A stretch of 64,000 nucleotides of DNA from an uncultured Prevotellaceae bacterium (GTDB lineage Bacteria > Bacteroidota > Bacteroidia > Bacteroidales > Muribaculaceae): the NCBI GenBank assembly GCA_947302275.1, contig CAMYUW010000003.1, forward strand, positions 1-64,000. The letters are read 5' to 3'. The position numbers and the translations under genes were made by a program. Positions 25,789 to 35,123 of the stretch are shown here, piece after piece. The notes under the pieces were generated by a model that was not told where the DNA came from, ran no database searches, and worked only from the letters and a program-made list of their open reading frames with translations. The first letter of the stretch is position 1. Every line of letters begins with the position of its first letter.

Positions 25789-27126
25789 ATGTCAACACAT
25801 TTGTTACAAAAAATCACTGTTTTGATGGTTGTGCTCCTCTTGAGCATACCCGCATGGAGCGCACCGCGCGACAAGCAAGCCATGTTGCAATCGGCAAGAC
25901 AAGCCTTGATGACCATGCCCGCAGGCGGTCATCGTTTTAATGCCTCCTCGACCCTCATTGAGACCCGTGCAACAGATGCCTATTCTCTCTATCAAACCCG
26001 CCAAGGTGACTTTGCCCTGATAGCGGCAGATGACTGTCTGCCAGCCGTCCTGGCCGTGGGTAATGGTCAGCCATCGGTCTCCGCACAGCCCAATCCTGGC
26101 TTTGAATGGTTCTGCGCCAGCATCGAGCAAGTGTCACGCACCCTCACTAGCAGCAATACGACCTTCACGACCACCCTACCCGACCCAGACAAGTATCCCG
26201 TCAAAGTCGATGCTCTGATCTCGTCGCAATGGGGTCAGGACGCGCCCTACAGTTTCTGGTGTCCGACCGGCTATGGCGAAATCTGTGACGACTATACGCC
26301 CGATGTGGTCCATTGCTGTGTGGGATGTGTGGCTACCGCCCTGGCCCAAATCGTCCGCTATTACCGCTTTCCCGACCATGCCTCGGGCACAGCCAATTTC
26401 CTGATCGGTGACAAAGCAGCCAGCACTAGCTTTGATGCGACCTTTGACTGGGACAACATGCTGGACTCCTACCCCGAAGGCCAGTACACCGAGACCCAGG
26501 GACGCGCCGTGGCACTACTTTCCTACGTCTGCGGACTAGTCAGCTATATGAACTACGCCACCAACGAATCAGGGTCAAGCAACTTGGCTGCACTGGCGGG
26601 TGCACAGAACTACTTCGGTTACAGCAAGGACGCTTCTATTGTCGTGCGCAGCGACTACAGCGAGCCAGAATGGATGGATATGGTGTATAACGAGTTGAGC
26701 CATGGTCGCCCCTTGTACTATCAGGGCGTCTATGTGAATTTCGACCCGACAGTGGGCCTGATTGCAGCCGGGCACTCATTCCTCATCGACGGATACAACG
26801 AGGAGGGAATGGTTCACGTCAACTGGGGATGGTATGGCAACTATGACGGCTACTTCGACATCGCTTTGCTCGACGTGCGAGGGCTGCAATTCAACACCTA
26901 CCAGGACATGGCCATCAATTTCGTGCCCGACTCCAGTCTGGCGGTAGTCACTGGTGATGTCAACGGTGACGGCCACGTCAACATCGAGGACGTGACCCTC
27001 CTCATTGATTATCTCTTAAATGATTCAATTCAGATTAATACTGCCAATGCCGATGTTGACCTTGATGGCGCCATCAGCATCACAGATGTAACGGAGCTCA
27101 TCGACAATCTGCTCCAACACAACTGA
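25789..27126 (+). CDS. C10 (streptopain-like) cysteine protease with C-terminal dockerin-like module
   Basis: 445 residues from the ATG at 25789 (MSTHLLQKITVLMVVLLLSIPAWSA, signal peptide). A Spi-like propeptide (DAYSLYQTRQGDFALIAADD) precedes the C10 catalytic domain: Cys in CCVGCVATALAQIVRYY (about residue 178) and His in AAGHSFLIDGYN (about 327), with VNWGWYGNYDGYF after it. The last 65 residues hold two EF-hand-like dockerin repeats, GDVNGDGHVNIEDVTLLIDYL and DVDLDGAISITDVTELIDNL. Secreted endopeptidase by family; the tail suggests surface attachment or sorting. Monocistronic. Confidence 0.93.
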   Translation: MSTHLLQKITVLMVVLLLSIPAWSAPRDKQAMLQSARQALMTMPAGGHRFNASSTLIETRATDAYSLYQTRQGDFALIAADDCLPAVLAVGNGQPSVSAQPNPGFEWFCASIEQVSRTLTSSNTTFTTTLPDPDKYPVKVDALISSQWGQDAPYSFWCPTGYGEICDDYTPDVVHCCVGCVATALAQIVRYYRFPDHASGTANFLIGDKAASTSFDATFDWDNMLDSYPEGQYTETQGRAVALLSYVCGLVSYMNYATNESGSSNLAALAGAQNYFGYSKDASIVVRSDYSEPEWMDMVYNELSHGRPLYYQGVYVNFDPTVGLIAAGHSFLIDGYNEEGMVHVNWGWYGNYDGYFDIALLDVRGLQFNTYQDMAINFVPDSSLAVVTGDVNGDGHVNIEDVTLLIDYLLNDSIQINTANADVDLDGAISITDVTELIDNLLQHN

Positions 27127-27154
27127 ACAACAAGACACAAAAGCATGGACGGTG

Positions 27155-27266
27155 TGTCACAATTCATTCACTGATTTTTAATACAAATTTGGCTAAATTT
27201 GGGTTCACCGAACTAACGGTTCTCAAGCAAAGCTCGATCAAAGCTATTCAGACGCTAATTGTGACA
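27155..27266. repeat. TGTCA-ended palindromic element, 112 bp
   Basis: Ends TGTCACAATT (27155-27164) and AATTGTGACA (27257-27266) are perfect inverted repeats; the interior has GGTTCACCGAACTAACGGTTCTC. A related element is at 29511-29600 and a decayed one begins near 54623. Confidence 0.7.
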
Positions 27267-27343
27267 TAGCCTCATATTCAACACGTTGATTGTTGATGTC
27301 TTGTTTTAAAACCTAAAGGCAGGAACAACTGTATCTAAAATAA

Positions 27344-27396
27344 CAACTGAATACTCTGAAATGTCTGATCATCAGATCACTCAGAATATTCAGTTG
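27344..27396. terminator. Bidirectional hairpin between convergent genes
   Basis: CAACTGAATACTCTGA pairs with TCAGAATATTCAGTTG (one mismatch) with an inner TCTGAT/ATCAGA stem. It lies between the C10 protease and Na/Pi symporter genes, which converge. Confidence 0.8.
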
Positions 27397-27433
27397 TTTG
27401 TTTGATTGCGACTTGAGCACAAGTGGGAGGGGG

Positions 27434-29263
27434 TTATTTTCCTCCCATAGCCGTCTTCTCAGGATTCAGTTCGCCAATAGGTAAACCGCTGGTGACCGAT
27501 GAACTGCGACGCATGATATCCTCCATGCTGTCGATAACATTGACGATGAAGTCGCCCAACTTCTCGGCCTCGCACACGATATCCATGTAGAAGATACCTG
27601 CCTTGTAGGGATACTTCTTCTGATTGACGTTCTCGATATTCTCGGTGCGGCACTGGTTGCGGAAGTTGTTGATTTCGCGCTCCTTGTTGTAGCTGCGCAT
27701 AAGGTCCTCGGCCGTCACATTGTCGATGTCGCTCAGTACCATGAGCATGTTGGCCATCGCCTCGCTCACGAGACGCAACATCTCATCAATGTTGGCGTAG
27801 TTGTACTCGTTGAAGTGGGCATCGGCCTCTTCCTTGCGAACAAGCGCCTTGGCAATATTGTTGCAACTGTCACCGATGCTCTCCAGCTCGCTGATGATGC
27901 TCAGCAGGCTGGCCACGCGTGCCTTGGCCTGGCTACTCAGTCGTCCGTCAAGCACCTTGTTCAGGTAACTGCCAATCTCAAACTCCATACGGTCGGTGAT
28001 ATCCTCATACTTCTGGATACGCGACAAAATCTTGTTGAACTCGGGTGTACCGGTCTTGGTATGCACCAGTTCCTTGACCATACCGAGCATGCGCTCCACT
28101 CGTCCGGCAAACACGACGATTTCTCGCTGTGCCTGGTCGATGTTCAACTCGCTCGCACTCATCAGACCTCCCTGGATATACTTCAACTGGAATTCCTCGT
28201 CCTCCTTCTTGCGGCTCTTGACAAGGACATTGAGCAACTTCACATACAACTTGGTGAACCAAATCATGATCAACAGGTTGCACAACTTGAAGATGGTGTG
28301 GAACATGGTCATGCCGATAGACATTGCCACCTGTTCACTCATCAATGCACCCTCATCGACACTGGCACCGCTCTTCACGCTGTTATACAACGCCAAAGGA
28401 TCACCCAGATTAAACAAGTCTCTCACAACCCATGTCACCATCGACACAAAGGGATGGAAAACCATCAATACCCAGATAGCACCGAACAGGTTGAACAGGG
28501 CGTGTCCCAACGCGGCCTTCTTGGCCTCGGCATTACCGCCCAGCGATGCCAGAAGTGGCGTGATACTGGTACCGATACTGGCACCCAGCACCATGGCACA
28601 GCCGATATCAAACGAGATCCACCCCTTGGCGGCCATAATCAGCACGATGGCAAACGTGGCGGCACTCGACTGAATCATCATCGTGATGACCCAGCTGGCA
28701 AGGGTGAAAATGAGGATAGACATGAAGCCCATCGACGTGAACTGCTGCAACCAGGCGAAAATCTCGGGAGACTTAGACAGGTCGGGCACATTGGCGCTGA
28801 TGGCATCCAAGCCCATAAACAAGAAGGCAAAACCGATGAGCAACTCACCGATATTCTTGTAGTTGTTGCGCTTGATAAACAGCATGGGCACAGCAAAAGC
28901 CAGCAAAGGCAACAAGAATGCCGACATTTTGACCTTGAAACCGAAGATGGCGATAATCCACTCGGTGAAGGTCGTACCCAGTGCGGCACCAAAGCTCACT
29001 GCTAACGATTGCTCCAGCGGCATCAAGCCGGCATTGACAAAGCTCACCACCATCGATACCGAAGCCGAGGAGCTCTGGATCAATGCAGTGATTACAATAC
29101 CCGTTACAATGGCAAGAAAACGATTCTTGGTCATCCATGCCAAGATAGAACGCAAGCGACTACCAGCGGTTTTCTGCAAACCTTCGCTCATGATCTTCAT
29201 TCCGTACAGGAAGAGACACACGGCACCCAGTAAGGCCAGGAAATCGACTAAGGAATAATCCAT
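27434..29263 (-). CDS. Na+/phosphate cotransporter family protein with PhoU-like domain
   Basis: 609 residues. The N-terminal half holds two Na_Pi_cotrans repeats with the QSSSA signature twice (ALIQSSSASVSMVVSFVNAGL and MIQSSAATFAIVLIMAAKG) and GAALGTTFTEW/GASIGTSITPL. From about residue 350 a cytosolic PhoU-like four-helix domain follows (VVFAGRVERMLGMVKELVH... ITDRMEFEIGSYL). It should import phosphate with sodium across the inner membrane. Monocistronic; upstream 29264-29655 holds only the palindromic element and no gene. Confidence 0.93.
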   Translation of the reverse strand: MDYSLVDFLALLGAVCLFLYGMKIMSEGLQKTAGSRLRSILAWMTKNRFLAIVTGIVITALIQSSSASVSMVVSFVNAGLMPLEQSLAVSFGAALGTTFTEWIIAIFGFKVKMSAFLLPLLAFAVPMLFIKRNNYKNIGELLIGFAFLFMGLDAISANVPDLSKSPEIFAWLQQFTSMGFMSILIFTLASWVITMMIQSSAATFAIVLIMAAKGWISFDIGCAMVLGASIGTSITPLLASLGGNAEAKKAALGHALFNLFGAIWVLMVFHPFVSMVTWVVRDLFNLGDPLALYNSVKSGASVDEGALMSEQVAMSIGMTMFHTIFKLCNLLIMIWFTKLYVKLLNVLVKSRKKEDEEFQLKYIQGGLMSASELNIDQAQREIVVFAGRVERMLGMVKELVHTKTGTPEFNKILSRIQKYEDITDRMEFEIGSYLNKVLDGRLSSQAKARVASLLSIISELESIGDSCNNIAKALVRKEEADAHFNEYNYANIDEMLRLVSEAMANMLMVLSDIDNVTAEDLMRSYNKEREINNFRNQCRTENIENVNQKKYPYKAGIFYMDIVCEAEKLGDFIVNVIDSMEDIMRRSSSVTSGLPIGELNPEKTAMGGK

Positions 29264-29510
29264 AGAACTGCAAGTGTTTAGTATGATGATTAAAAATCTG
29301 GTTACAAAAGTATAACAAATATTGGAATCTTACAAGATGTCATAATATGCTTTTTCAATAAACATGTGAGATTTCGATTGCACAATAATGCTATTCAACA
29401 GGAAAAAAGAGCCGTTATGCCACTACTTTAAGCTGGTTTTATTGAAAAATTTGATGCATAATTAGCTTGTGTCCTTAAAAAACACTATTTTTGTGCAGGC
29501 GTGGAGATCG

Positions 29511-29600
29511 TGTCATCATTGGCTTCGCCCGGCTAAAGGTTCTCGCTTGTATTCATATCCGAGCTAAGGCCGATCAATGTCTTAGGCGCAAATGATGACA
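29511..29600. repeat. TGTCA-ended palindromic element, 90 bp
   Basis: TGTCATCATT (29511-29520) and AATGATGACA (29591-29600) are perfect inverted ends; inside, GGCTTCGCCCGGCTAAAGGTT resembles the element at 27155 and the segment near 54750. Confidence 0.7.
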
Positions 29601-29655
29601 CTCCGTCTTCTACTCGCAATCAATTATTTATTAACCAATTAATTATAGACTTTTT

Positions 29656-31038
29656 ATGAAAAATTTCTACTCTTTCTTGGCTCTGGCGGCTCTGGCGACC
29701 GGAGCAATGGCCGATGAGTTTGTTACCGATGGCACCGGCAACGTGTACACCTTCAATTCCCTGAGCCAGATCGAGGGCACGGGCGTCACTCTGCAGGACG
29801 ACGGTTCCTATCTGGTGAGTGCCGACTTCACCATCGCCGAGGGTGATGTGCTGCAACTGCAGAACAACGATGTCATCAAGATGGCCGACGGTGTAAGGGT
29901 TACCATGAATGGCGATGCCGACTTCACTCCTGCCGACACTGCAGTCGTTACCCGTGATGCTGAGGGCAGCAAGCCCAAGGGCTTCTGGATGATGGGCGAT
30001 AATGGCAATGCTGAGTTGAAGAACGTGACCTTCGAGTATGTAGGCGTTGTTTTCGGCGGCGTGAACTGCAGCCTGCATGCCGACAACTGCACCTTCACGC
30101 TGCACAACGGCAAGTCCTCCAGTTCTGGTGCCCTGTCGTTCAATGCTTCATGTGACAATAACATCGTTGAAAATTGCTACTTCATCGAGAACACCTTGAA
30201 CGCCATCGGCAATGGTGCCACCAATCCTGTGGGCATCATCATCCGCAACTGCCTCTTCTGGCATAACACTACCGACAACCGCAACAAGCCCCAGATCAAT
30301 CTGACCGTTGCCGGTGATTATGACGTCATCATTGCCGACAATAATGTAATCGGTGGCCAATTCACCATGTCGGGCGGTATCGGCCTGAGCAACATGATGG
30401 GTCTGGGTCACACCGGCAGCAATATTATCGAGAACAACTACATTGCCGACAACCGTTACGGTATCACCACCATCGGCAGCGTGGACTGCATCATCCGCAA
30501 CAACACGATGATTGATAACTGCTACGAGACCAACCCCAACAACGGCGGCAGCTGTGTGAGCATCTATGACAGCAGCAGTAGCAGCAACATCTACATGGAA
30601 GGCAACTGGATGGAAGGCGGCCTGTGGGGCATCACCGTGCCCACTGGCGCTCCCAACATCAACCTCGGCAAAGTCGAGGATCCCGAGGCCGAGGACTACA
30701 ATCCTGGCAATAACGTCTTCATCAACAACGGCAACAATGGCGTGCGCTATGACCTGTTCAACAACGGCACCGCCACCATTTGGGCCCAGGGCAACACCTG
30801 GAACGTCGCCGAGCAGACCGAGGAGAACATCGAGGAGGTCATCTATCATCAGGTGGACGACCCCAGCAAGGGACTGGTCATCTTCATGCCCGCCAAGTCA
30901 CCCGACACAGCTGTTGATGAAATTGAGGCAGCACAACAGAACGACGGCCTCTACTACAACCTCATGGGTATTCCCAGTGAGACTCCCACCACCAATGGCA
31001 TCTACATCCACAACGGCAAGAAGATCCTCGTGAAGTAA
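29656..31038 (+). CDS. Secreted right-handed parallel beta-helix protein with short sorting-like tail
   Basis: 460 residues with a signal peptide (MKNFYSFLALAALATGAMA). From about residue 110 to 340 there are beta-helix coils rich in Asn ladders (NCTFTLHNG, NNIVENCYFIENT, IIRNCLFWHN, NIIENNYIADNRYGI, CIIRNNTMIDN, NNVFINNGNNGV), as in pectate-lyase-like folds. The end, LYYNLMGIPSETPTTNGIYIHNGKKILVK, is the short C-terminal pattern common on exported Prevotella proteins. No catalytic residues could be assigned, so lyase activity is not claimed. Monocistronic. Confidence 0.85.
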   Translation: MKNFYSFLALAALATGAMADEFVTDGTGNVYTFNSLSQIEGTGVTLQDDGSYLVSADFTIAEGDVLQLQNNDVIKMADGVRVTMNGDADFTPADTAVVTRDAEGSKPKGFWMMGDNGNAELKNVTFEYVGVVFGGVNCSLHADNCTFTLHNGKSSSSGALSFNASCDNNIVENCYFIENTLNAIGNGATNPVGIIIRNCLFWHNTTDNRNKPQINLTVAGDYDVIIADNNVIGGQFTMSGGIGLSNMMGLGHTGSNIIENNYIADNRYGITTIGSVDCIIRNNTMIDNCYETNPNNGGSCVSIYDSSSSSNIYMEGNWMEGGLWGITVPTGAPNINLGKVEDPEAEDYNPGNNVFINNGNNGVRYDLFNNGTATIWAQGNTWNVAEQTEENIEEVIYHQVDDPSKGLVIFMPAKSPDTAVDEIEAAQQNDGLYYNLMGIPSETPTTNGIYIHNGKKILVK

Positions 31039-31071
31039 GAATCAACAACTGATCATTCTGAAAATACTGAG

Positions 31072-31242
31072 ACATCCGCACACTTGTATCGAAGGAAGAC
31101 AATAAATACAATAAGTACAATATAATTAGTTGATAATTAATAATTTGTATTTGTTGTATTTATTGTTTTCTATTTTTATTATAAATAATTGTTGTTTTTT
31201 GTTGTTCAACGTTGAGTGTTGTTTGAAGATGAATGCGGATGC
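31072..31242. repeat. Composite dispersed repeat bounded by CATCCGCA, copy 3
   Basis: Outer ends ACATCCGCA and TGCGGATGC; inside is the AT palindrome GGAAGACAATAAATACAATA...TTGTATTTGTTGTATTTATT (31094-31170). A further 85 bp (31243-31325) matches 13890-13973 in inverse orientation (e.g. GGATGCCTGGATTG, TTCTTGTCTT). No gene is present in 31039-31388. Confidence 0.75.
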
Positions 31243-31343
31243 TAATTAGCTAAATTGGCGTAATTCGTAGTTAATTAGAGAAGTGTAGTGGATGCCTGGA
31301 TTGTATTTCTTGTCTTGAAATCAGTGTGTAAGGAAATTTTTCG

Positions 31344-31351
31344 TACCTTTG
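31344..31351 (+). promoter_or_regulatory. -7 box of metG
   Basis: TACCTTTG, 37 nt before the ATG; no clear -33 match. Confidence 0.5.
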
Positions 31352-31388
31352 CAACTTCAAATGAACTTAATTATACACTGATACAACA

Positions 31389-33455
31389 ATGGAGAACGAG
31401 AAGAAATATGCGCGCACGCTGGTGACTACGGCGTTGCCCTATGCTAACGGCCCTGTTCACATCGGCCATCTGGCTGGCGTGTATGTGCCTGCCGACATCT
31501 ATGTTCGCTATCTGCGCCTGAAGGGCGAGGAAGTGATGTTTGTGGGCGGCAGCGATGAGCATGGCGTGCCTGTGACTCAACGCGCCCGCAAGGAGGGCAT
31601 CACCCCCCAGCAGGTTGTGGACCGCTACCATAAGATCATCAAGGAGTCGTTTGAGGAACTGGGTATCTCCTACGATATATACAGCCGCACAACCTCCAAG
31701 ACCCATCACCAGTTTGCCGCAGAGTTTTTCCGCAAACTGTATGACGACGGCAAGCTCATCGAGAAGGTGACCAAGCAGTTCTATGACGAGCAGGACGGCA
31801 AATTCCTTACCGACCGCGACGTCGAGGGCGAATGCCCCTACTGCCACCATCCCGCAGCCAAGGGTAACCAGTGTGAAGACGGTTGCGGCCGCGACCTGGA
31901 CCCCACCGAACTGATCAATCCGCATGCCAAGGATAGCGACCACCCGCTCGTCCTCAAGGACACCACCAACTGGTTCCTGCCCCTGAACGAATATGAGGGT
32001 TGGTTGAAGGAGTGGATCCTTGAAGGCCACAAGGAGTGGCGCAGCAACGTCTATGGCCAGTGCAAATCGTGGCTCGACAACGGCTTGCAGCCGCGCGCCA
32101 TGACCCGCGACCTGGACTGGGGTATTCCCGTGCCCGTAGAGGGTGCCGATGGCAAGGTGCTGTACGTGTGGTTTGACGCCCCCATCGGTTACATCAGCAA
32201 TACCAAGGAGCTGTGCGATGCCCAAGGCGAGCGCTGGGGCACCTGGCAGCAGTGGTGGCAGGATAATGACACACGCCTGATCCACTTCATCGGCAAGGAC
32301 AACATCGTGTTCCACTGCATCATCTTCCCGACGATGATGAAGGCTCACGGCGACTACATCATGCCCGACAATGTGCCCGCCAACGAGTTCCTCAACTTGG
32401 AGGGTGACAAGATTTCGACCAGCCGCAACTGGGCCGTGTGGTTACATGAGTACCTCAAGGATTTCCCCGGCAAGCAAGATGTACTGCGTTATGTCCTTAC
32501 GGCCAATGCACCCGAAACCAAAGACAACGACTTCACATGGAAGGGCTTCCAAGCCAATAACAACAACGAGCTGGTGGCTATCCTGGGCAACTTTGTGAAC
32601 CGCGCCCTGGTGCTTACCCACAAGTTCTGTGAAGGCATCGTGCCCGAGGCCGGTGAGCTGAACGACATCGACCGCGCCGCCATCGAAGAGTTCAAGAACG
32701 TGAAAGCGGTTCTTAGCGACCACATCGAACGCTTCCACTTCCGCGAAGCTCTGAAAGATGCCATGGACCTCGCTCGCATCGGCAACAAGTACCTGGCCGA
32801 TACCGAGCCCTGGAAACTCGCTAAGACCGACATGGCACGCGTACAGACCATCATGAACGTGGCCCTGCAGATTACCGCCAACCTGGCTATCGCTTTCGAG
32901 CCGTTCCTACCCTTCAGCGCCGAGAAACTGCGTCGCATGATCGGTATGGAAAAAGCCGAATGGGACCGCCTGGGCGATATCGATATCCTGCCCGCCGGCC
33001 GTCAGCTGGAGAAGCCCGAACTGCTGTTTGAGAAAATTGAGGATGACGTCATCGATGCTCAAATCCAGCGCTTGGAACGCATCAAGCAGGAGAACATCAT
33101 CAACAACTTCAAGCCCAAGCCCGTCACCACGTCATGTACCATCGATGACTTTGCCAAGCTCGACATCCGCGTGGGCACCGTCCTCACCTGTGAGAAGGTG
33201 AAGAAGGCCGACAAACTGCTGAAGTTCACCATCGACGACGGTATGGCAGGCCGCACCATCATCAGCGGCATCGCCAAGTGGTATGAGCCCGAGGAACTGG
33301 TGGGCAAGCAGGTGTGCTTCATCGCCAACTTCCCGCCCCGCAAACTCAAGGGCATCGAGAGCCAGGGTATGATCCTTAGCGCCGAGGACGCTGGCGGACG
33401 CCTCGTCGTCATCGGCCCCACCGGCCCTGTCAAGCCCGGCTGCCAAGTAGGGTAA
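31389..33455 (+). CDS. metG: Methionyl-tRNA synthetase
   Basis: 688 residues, full length for the long form. HIGH-box in [14 protein letters not shown] (about residue 22), zinc knuckle [18 protein letters not shown], and a KMSKS-type loop DKISTSRNW (about residue 340, with Ile for Met). The C-terminal EMAPII/Arc1p tRNA-binding domain begins about residue 580 ([17 protein letters not shown]... ). It charges initiator and elongator tRNA-Met in the cytosol. Monocistronic, with a hairpin directly after the stop. Confidence 0.97.
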   Translation: MENEKKYARTLVTTALPYANGPVHIGHLAGVYVPADIYVRYLRLKGEEVMFVGGSDEHGVPVTQRARKEGITPQQVVDRYHKIIKESFEELGISYDIYSRTTSKTHHQFAAEFFRKLYDDGKLIEKVTKQFYDEQDGKFLTDRDVEGECPYCHHPAAKGNQCEDGCGRDLDPTELINPHAKDSDHPLVLKDTTNWFLPLNEYEGWLKEWILEGHKEWRSNVYGQCKSWLDNGLQPRAMTRDLDWGIPVPVEGADGKVLYVWFDAPIGYISNTKELCDAQGERWGTWQQWWQDNDTRLIHFIGKDNIVFHCIIFPTMMKAHGDYIMPDNVPANEFLNLEGDKISTSRNWAVWLHEYLKDFPGKQDVLRYVLTANAPETKDNDFTWKGFQANNNNELVAILGNFVNRALVLTHKFCEGIVPEAGELNDIDRAAIEEFKNVKAVLSDHIERFHFREALKDAMDLARIGNKYLADTEPWKLAKTDMARVQTIMNVALQITANLAIAFEPFLPFSAEKLRRMIGMEKAEWDRLGDIDILPAGRQLEKPELLFEKIEDDVIDAQIQRLERIKQENIINNFKPKPVTTSCTIDDFAKLDIRVGTVLTCEKVKKADKLLKFTIDDGMAGRTIISGIAKWYEPEELVGKQVCFIANFPPRKLKGIESQGMILSAEDAGGRLVVIGPTGPVKPGCQVG

Positions 33456-33457
33456 TA

Positions 33458-33479
33458 TTCAAGCGGCACGCCGCTTGAA
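33458..33479. terminator. Hairpin after metG
   Basis: TTCAAGCGGC-AC-GCCGCTTGAA begins 3 nt after the stop. Perfect 10-bp stem, no T-run. Confidence 0.6.
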
Positions 33480-33512
33480 GTTTAGAGGTTAGAGATTAGA
33501 GAACCATTACCT

Positions 33513-33620
33513 AATTATTTTAGTGCCGTAACCCGATTAATTTTTGAGTTACGGCACTAAAATAATTTATAATTGTGCCATAATAGATAAAAAAAATAGA
33601 GTTATGGCACTATAATAATT
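33513..33620. repeat. Site B: two tandem inverted-repeat units, 52-bp period
   Basis: Unit 1 has perfect 20-bp arms (33513-33532 and 33548-33567; core GTGCCGTAA). Unit 2 has core GTGCCATAA (33575-33583) and TTATGGCAC (33602-33610). Cores start 52 bp apart; spacers 17-18 nt. The -33 box of the ATPase promoter abuts the right arm of unit 2. Confidence 0.85.
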
Positions 33621-33649
33621 GTAGAATCCAAATAAAGTATATATCTTTG
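33619..33649 (+). promoter_or_regulatory. Promoter of ATPase paralogue 2
   Basis: TTGT (33619-33622), 19 nt, TATCTTTG (33642-33649). The overlap with site B suggests that a repeat-binding protein would block transcription. Confidence 0.7.
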
Positions 33650-33677
33650 CGCCAGTAAATTCATGAATAACAAGATT

Positions 33678-35123
33678 ATGGCTAAAGGCAATATCATTGG
33701 AAGAGAATACGAGCAACACGTTCTACAAAATATATGTGAAGAAAAAGAGGCTCGACTCGTGGCCATTTATGGCAGACGCCGAGTAGGAAAGACTTACCTC
33801 GTGAAACAGTTTTTCAATGAAGAGTTTGACTTCTTTTTCACAGGAAGCTATGAAGCACCAATGAAGGCTCAGTTAGCATTATTCTGTGAGACTTTACGCG
33901 AATATAGCGGTAGAACTTGGTCAATTCCAAAAGATTGGTTTGAAGCATTTCATCAATTACGGGACTACCTTTCAAGTATTGAAAAAGAGCGTATTATTGT
34001 ATTCCTTGATGAGTTACCCTGGATGGATACACCCAAATCCAAGTTTATCTCAGCATTTGGATACTTTTGGAATAGCTGGGCTTCAAGCCGCAATGGGCTT
34101 ACAATGATCATCTGCGGTTCAGCCACTTCATGGATGCTGGATAGAATCATCGGTGATCCAGGTGGACTATATGGAAGGGTTTCCCGCACAATCTATCTAG
34201 CACCTTTTAATCTTCATGAGGTTGAACAATTCTTGACGCAACGCAAGTGTATTATTTGGAACCGATACCAAATTCTCGAATTGTATATGATAATGGGGGG
34301 TATTCCTTATTATCTGGAAATGTTGGAAAAGTCCTTGCCTTTCAACAAAAATATAGACAACTTGTTTTACCGCAAAGGTGCTCCATTGCGCACTGAGTAT
34401 GATTTTCTGTTCCGCTCGCTATTCAAGTCATCAAACATCTATCACCAAGTGGTAGAAGCGGTTGCCAAGAAGAACAAAGGGTTGACCCTTAAAGAGATTA
34501 AAGAAAGTCTAGGTTATTCTAATAGCGGAAAGCTAACCGAAGTCCTCAATAATTTAATTAAATGTGATTTTCTTCGTAAGTATTATGCCTATGGTAAAAA
34601 AGAGCGAGGTGCCATTTTCCAATTAACAGACCCATTCTCCCTATACCATATCAAGTATTTAGCCCCTCATTCGGGACAAGACGAGCATTTCTGGTCCAAT
34701 ATCAAAGAAAGCGCCAGAAATACTTGGGCAGGATATGCATTTGAACAGGTTTGTTTACACCACATTGACCAGATTAGATCAAAGTTAAGCATCAAGGGCG
34801 TACTTACCAATACTTGTTCGTGGTCATCGCCAAAGCAAGTTGATAATGATGGTACAGAATGGCCAGGAGTTCAAATCGATCTATTGCTCTGCCGAGGTGA
34901 CCATATCATTGACATGTGCGAAATGAAGTATAGCCAAGATTTTTTCACCATTTCAAGTGAATATGAACAGATTCTGAGAGAACGCCAAAGCACTTTTGTC
35001 CATTTTACTAAAACCAAAGATGCCATCCACACGATTCTAGTGACAACATACGGTTTGAAGCAAAACAAATATTCAGGCTGTATATATGCTACGGTCACAA
35101 TGGATGACCTTTTCACACCATAA
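33678..35123 (+). CDS. ATPase_2 (archaeal-type) / DUF234 PD-(D/E)xK protein, paralogue 2
   Basis: 481 residues from the ATG at 33678 (33663 is an alternative start). Same layout as the gene at 22957: GREYEQHVLQ start, Walker A YGRRRVGKTYLV, Walker B IIVFLDELPWMDT, IICGSATSWM, winged helix KGLTLKEIKESLGYSNSGKL, and C-terminal QIDLLLCRGDHIIDMCEMKYS with the D...ExK nuclease pattern. The mid-part (SATSWMLDRI, GGLYGRVSRTIYLAPF) is clearly homologous to paralogue 1, though the proteins are well diverged. AT-rich relative to metG and rsmF on either side. Its 3' end overlaps rsmF by 11 bp in convergent orientation. Function unknown. Confidence 0.88.
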   Translation: MAKGNIIGREYEQHVLQNICEEKEARLVAIYGRRRVGKTYLVKQFFNEEFDFFFTGSYEAPMKAQLALFCETLREYSGRTWSIPKDWFEAFHQLRDYLSSIEKERIIVFLDELPWMDTPKSKFISAFGYFWNSWASSRNGLTMIICGSATSWMLDRIIGDPGGLYGRVSRTIYLAPFNLHEVEQFLTQRKCIIWNRYQILELYMIMGGIPYYLEMLEKSLPFNKNIDNLFYRKGAPLRTEYDFLFRSLFKSSNIYHQVVEAVAKKNKGLTLKEIKESLGYSNSGKLTEVLNNLIKCDFLRKYYAYGKKERGAIFQLTDPFSLYHIKYLAPHSGQDEHFWSNIKESARNTWAGYAFEQVCLHHIDQIRSKLSIKGVLTNTCSWSSPKQVDNDGTEWPGVQIDLLLCRGDHIIDMCEMKYSQDFFTISSEYEQILRERQSTFVHFTKTKDAIHTILVTTYGLKQNKYSGCIYATVTMDDLFTP

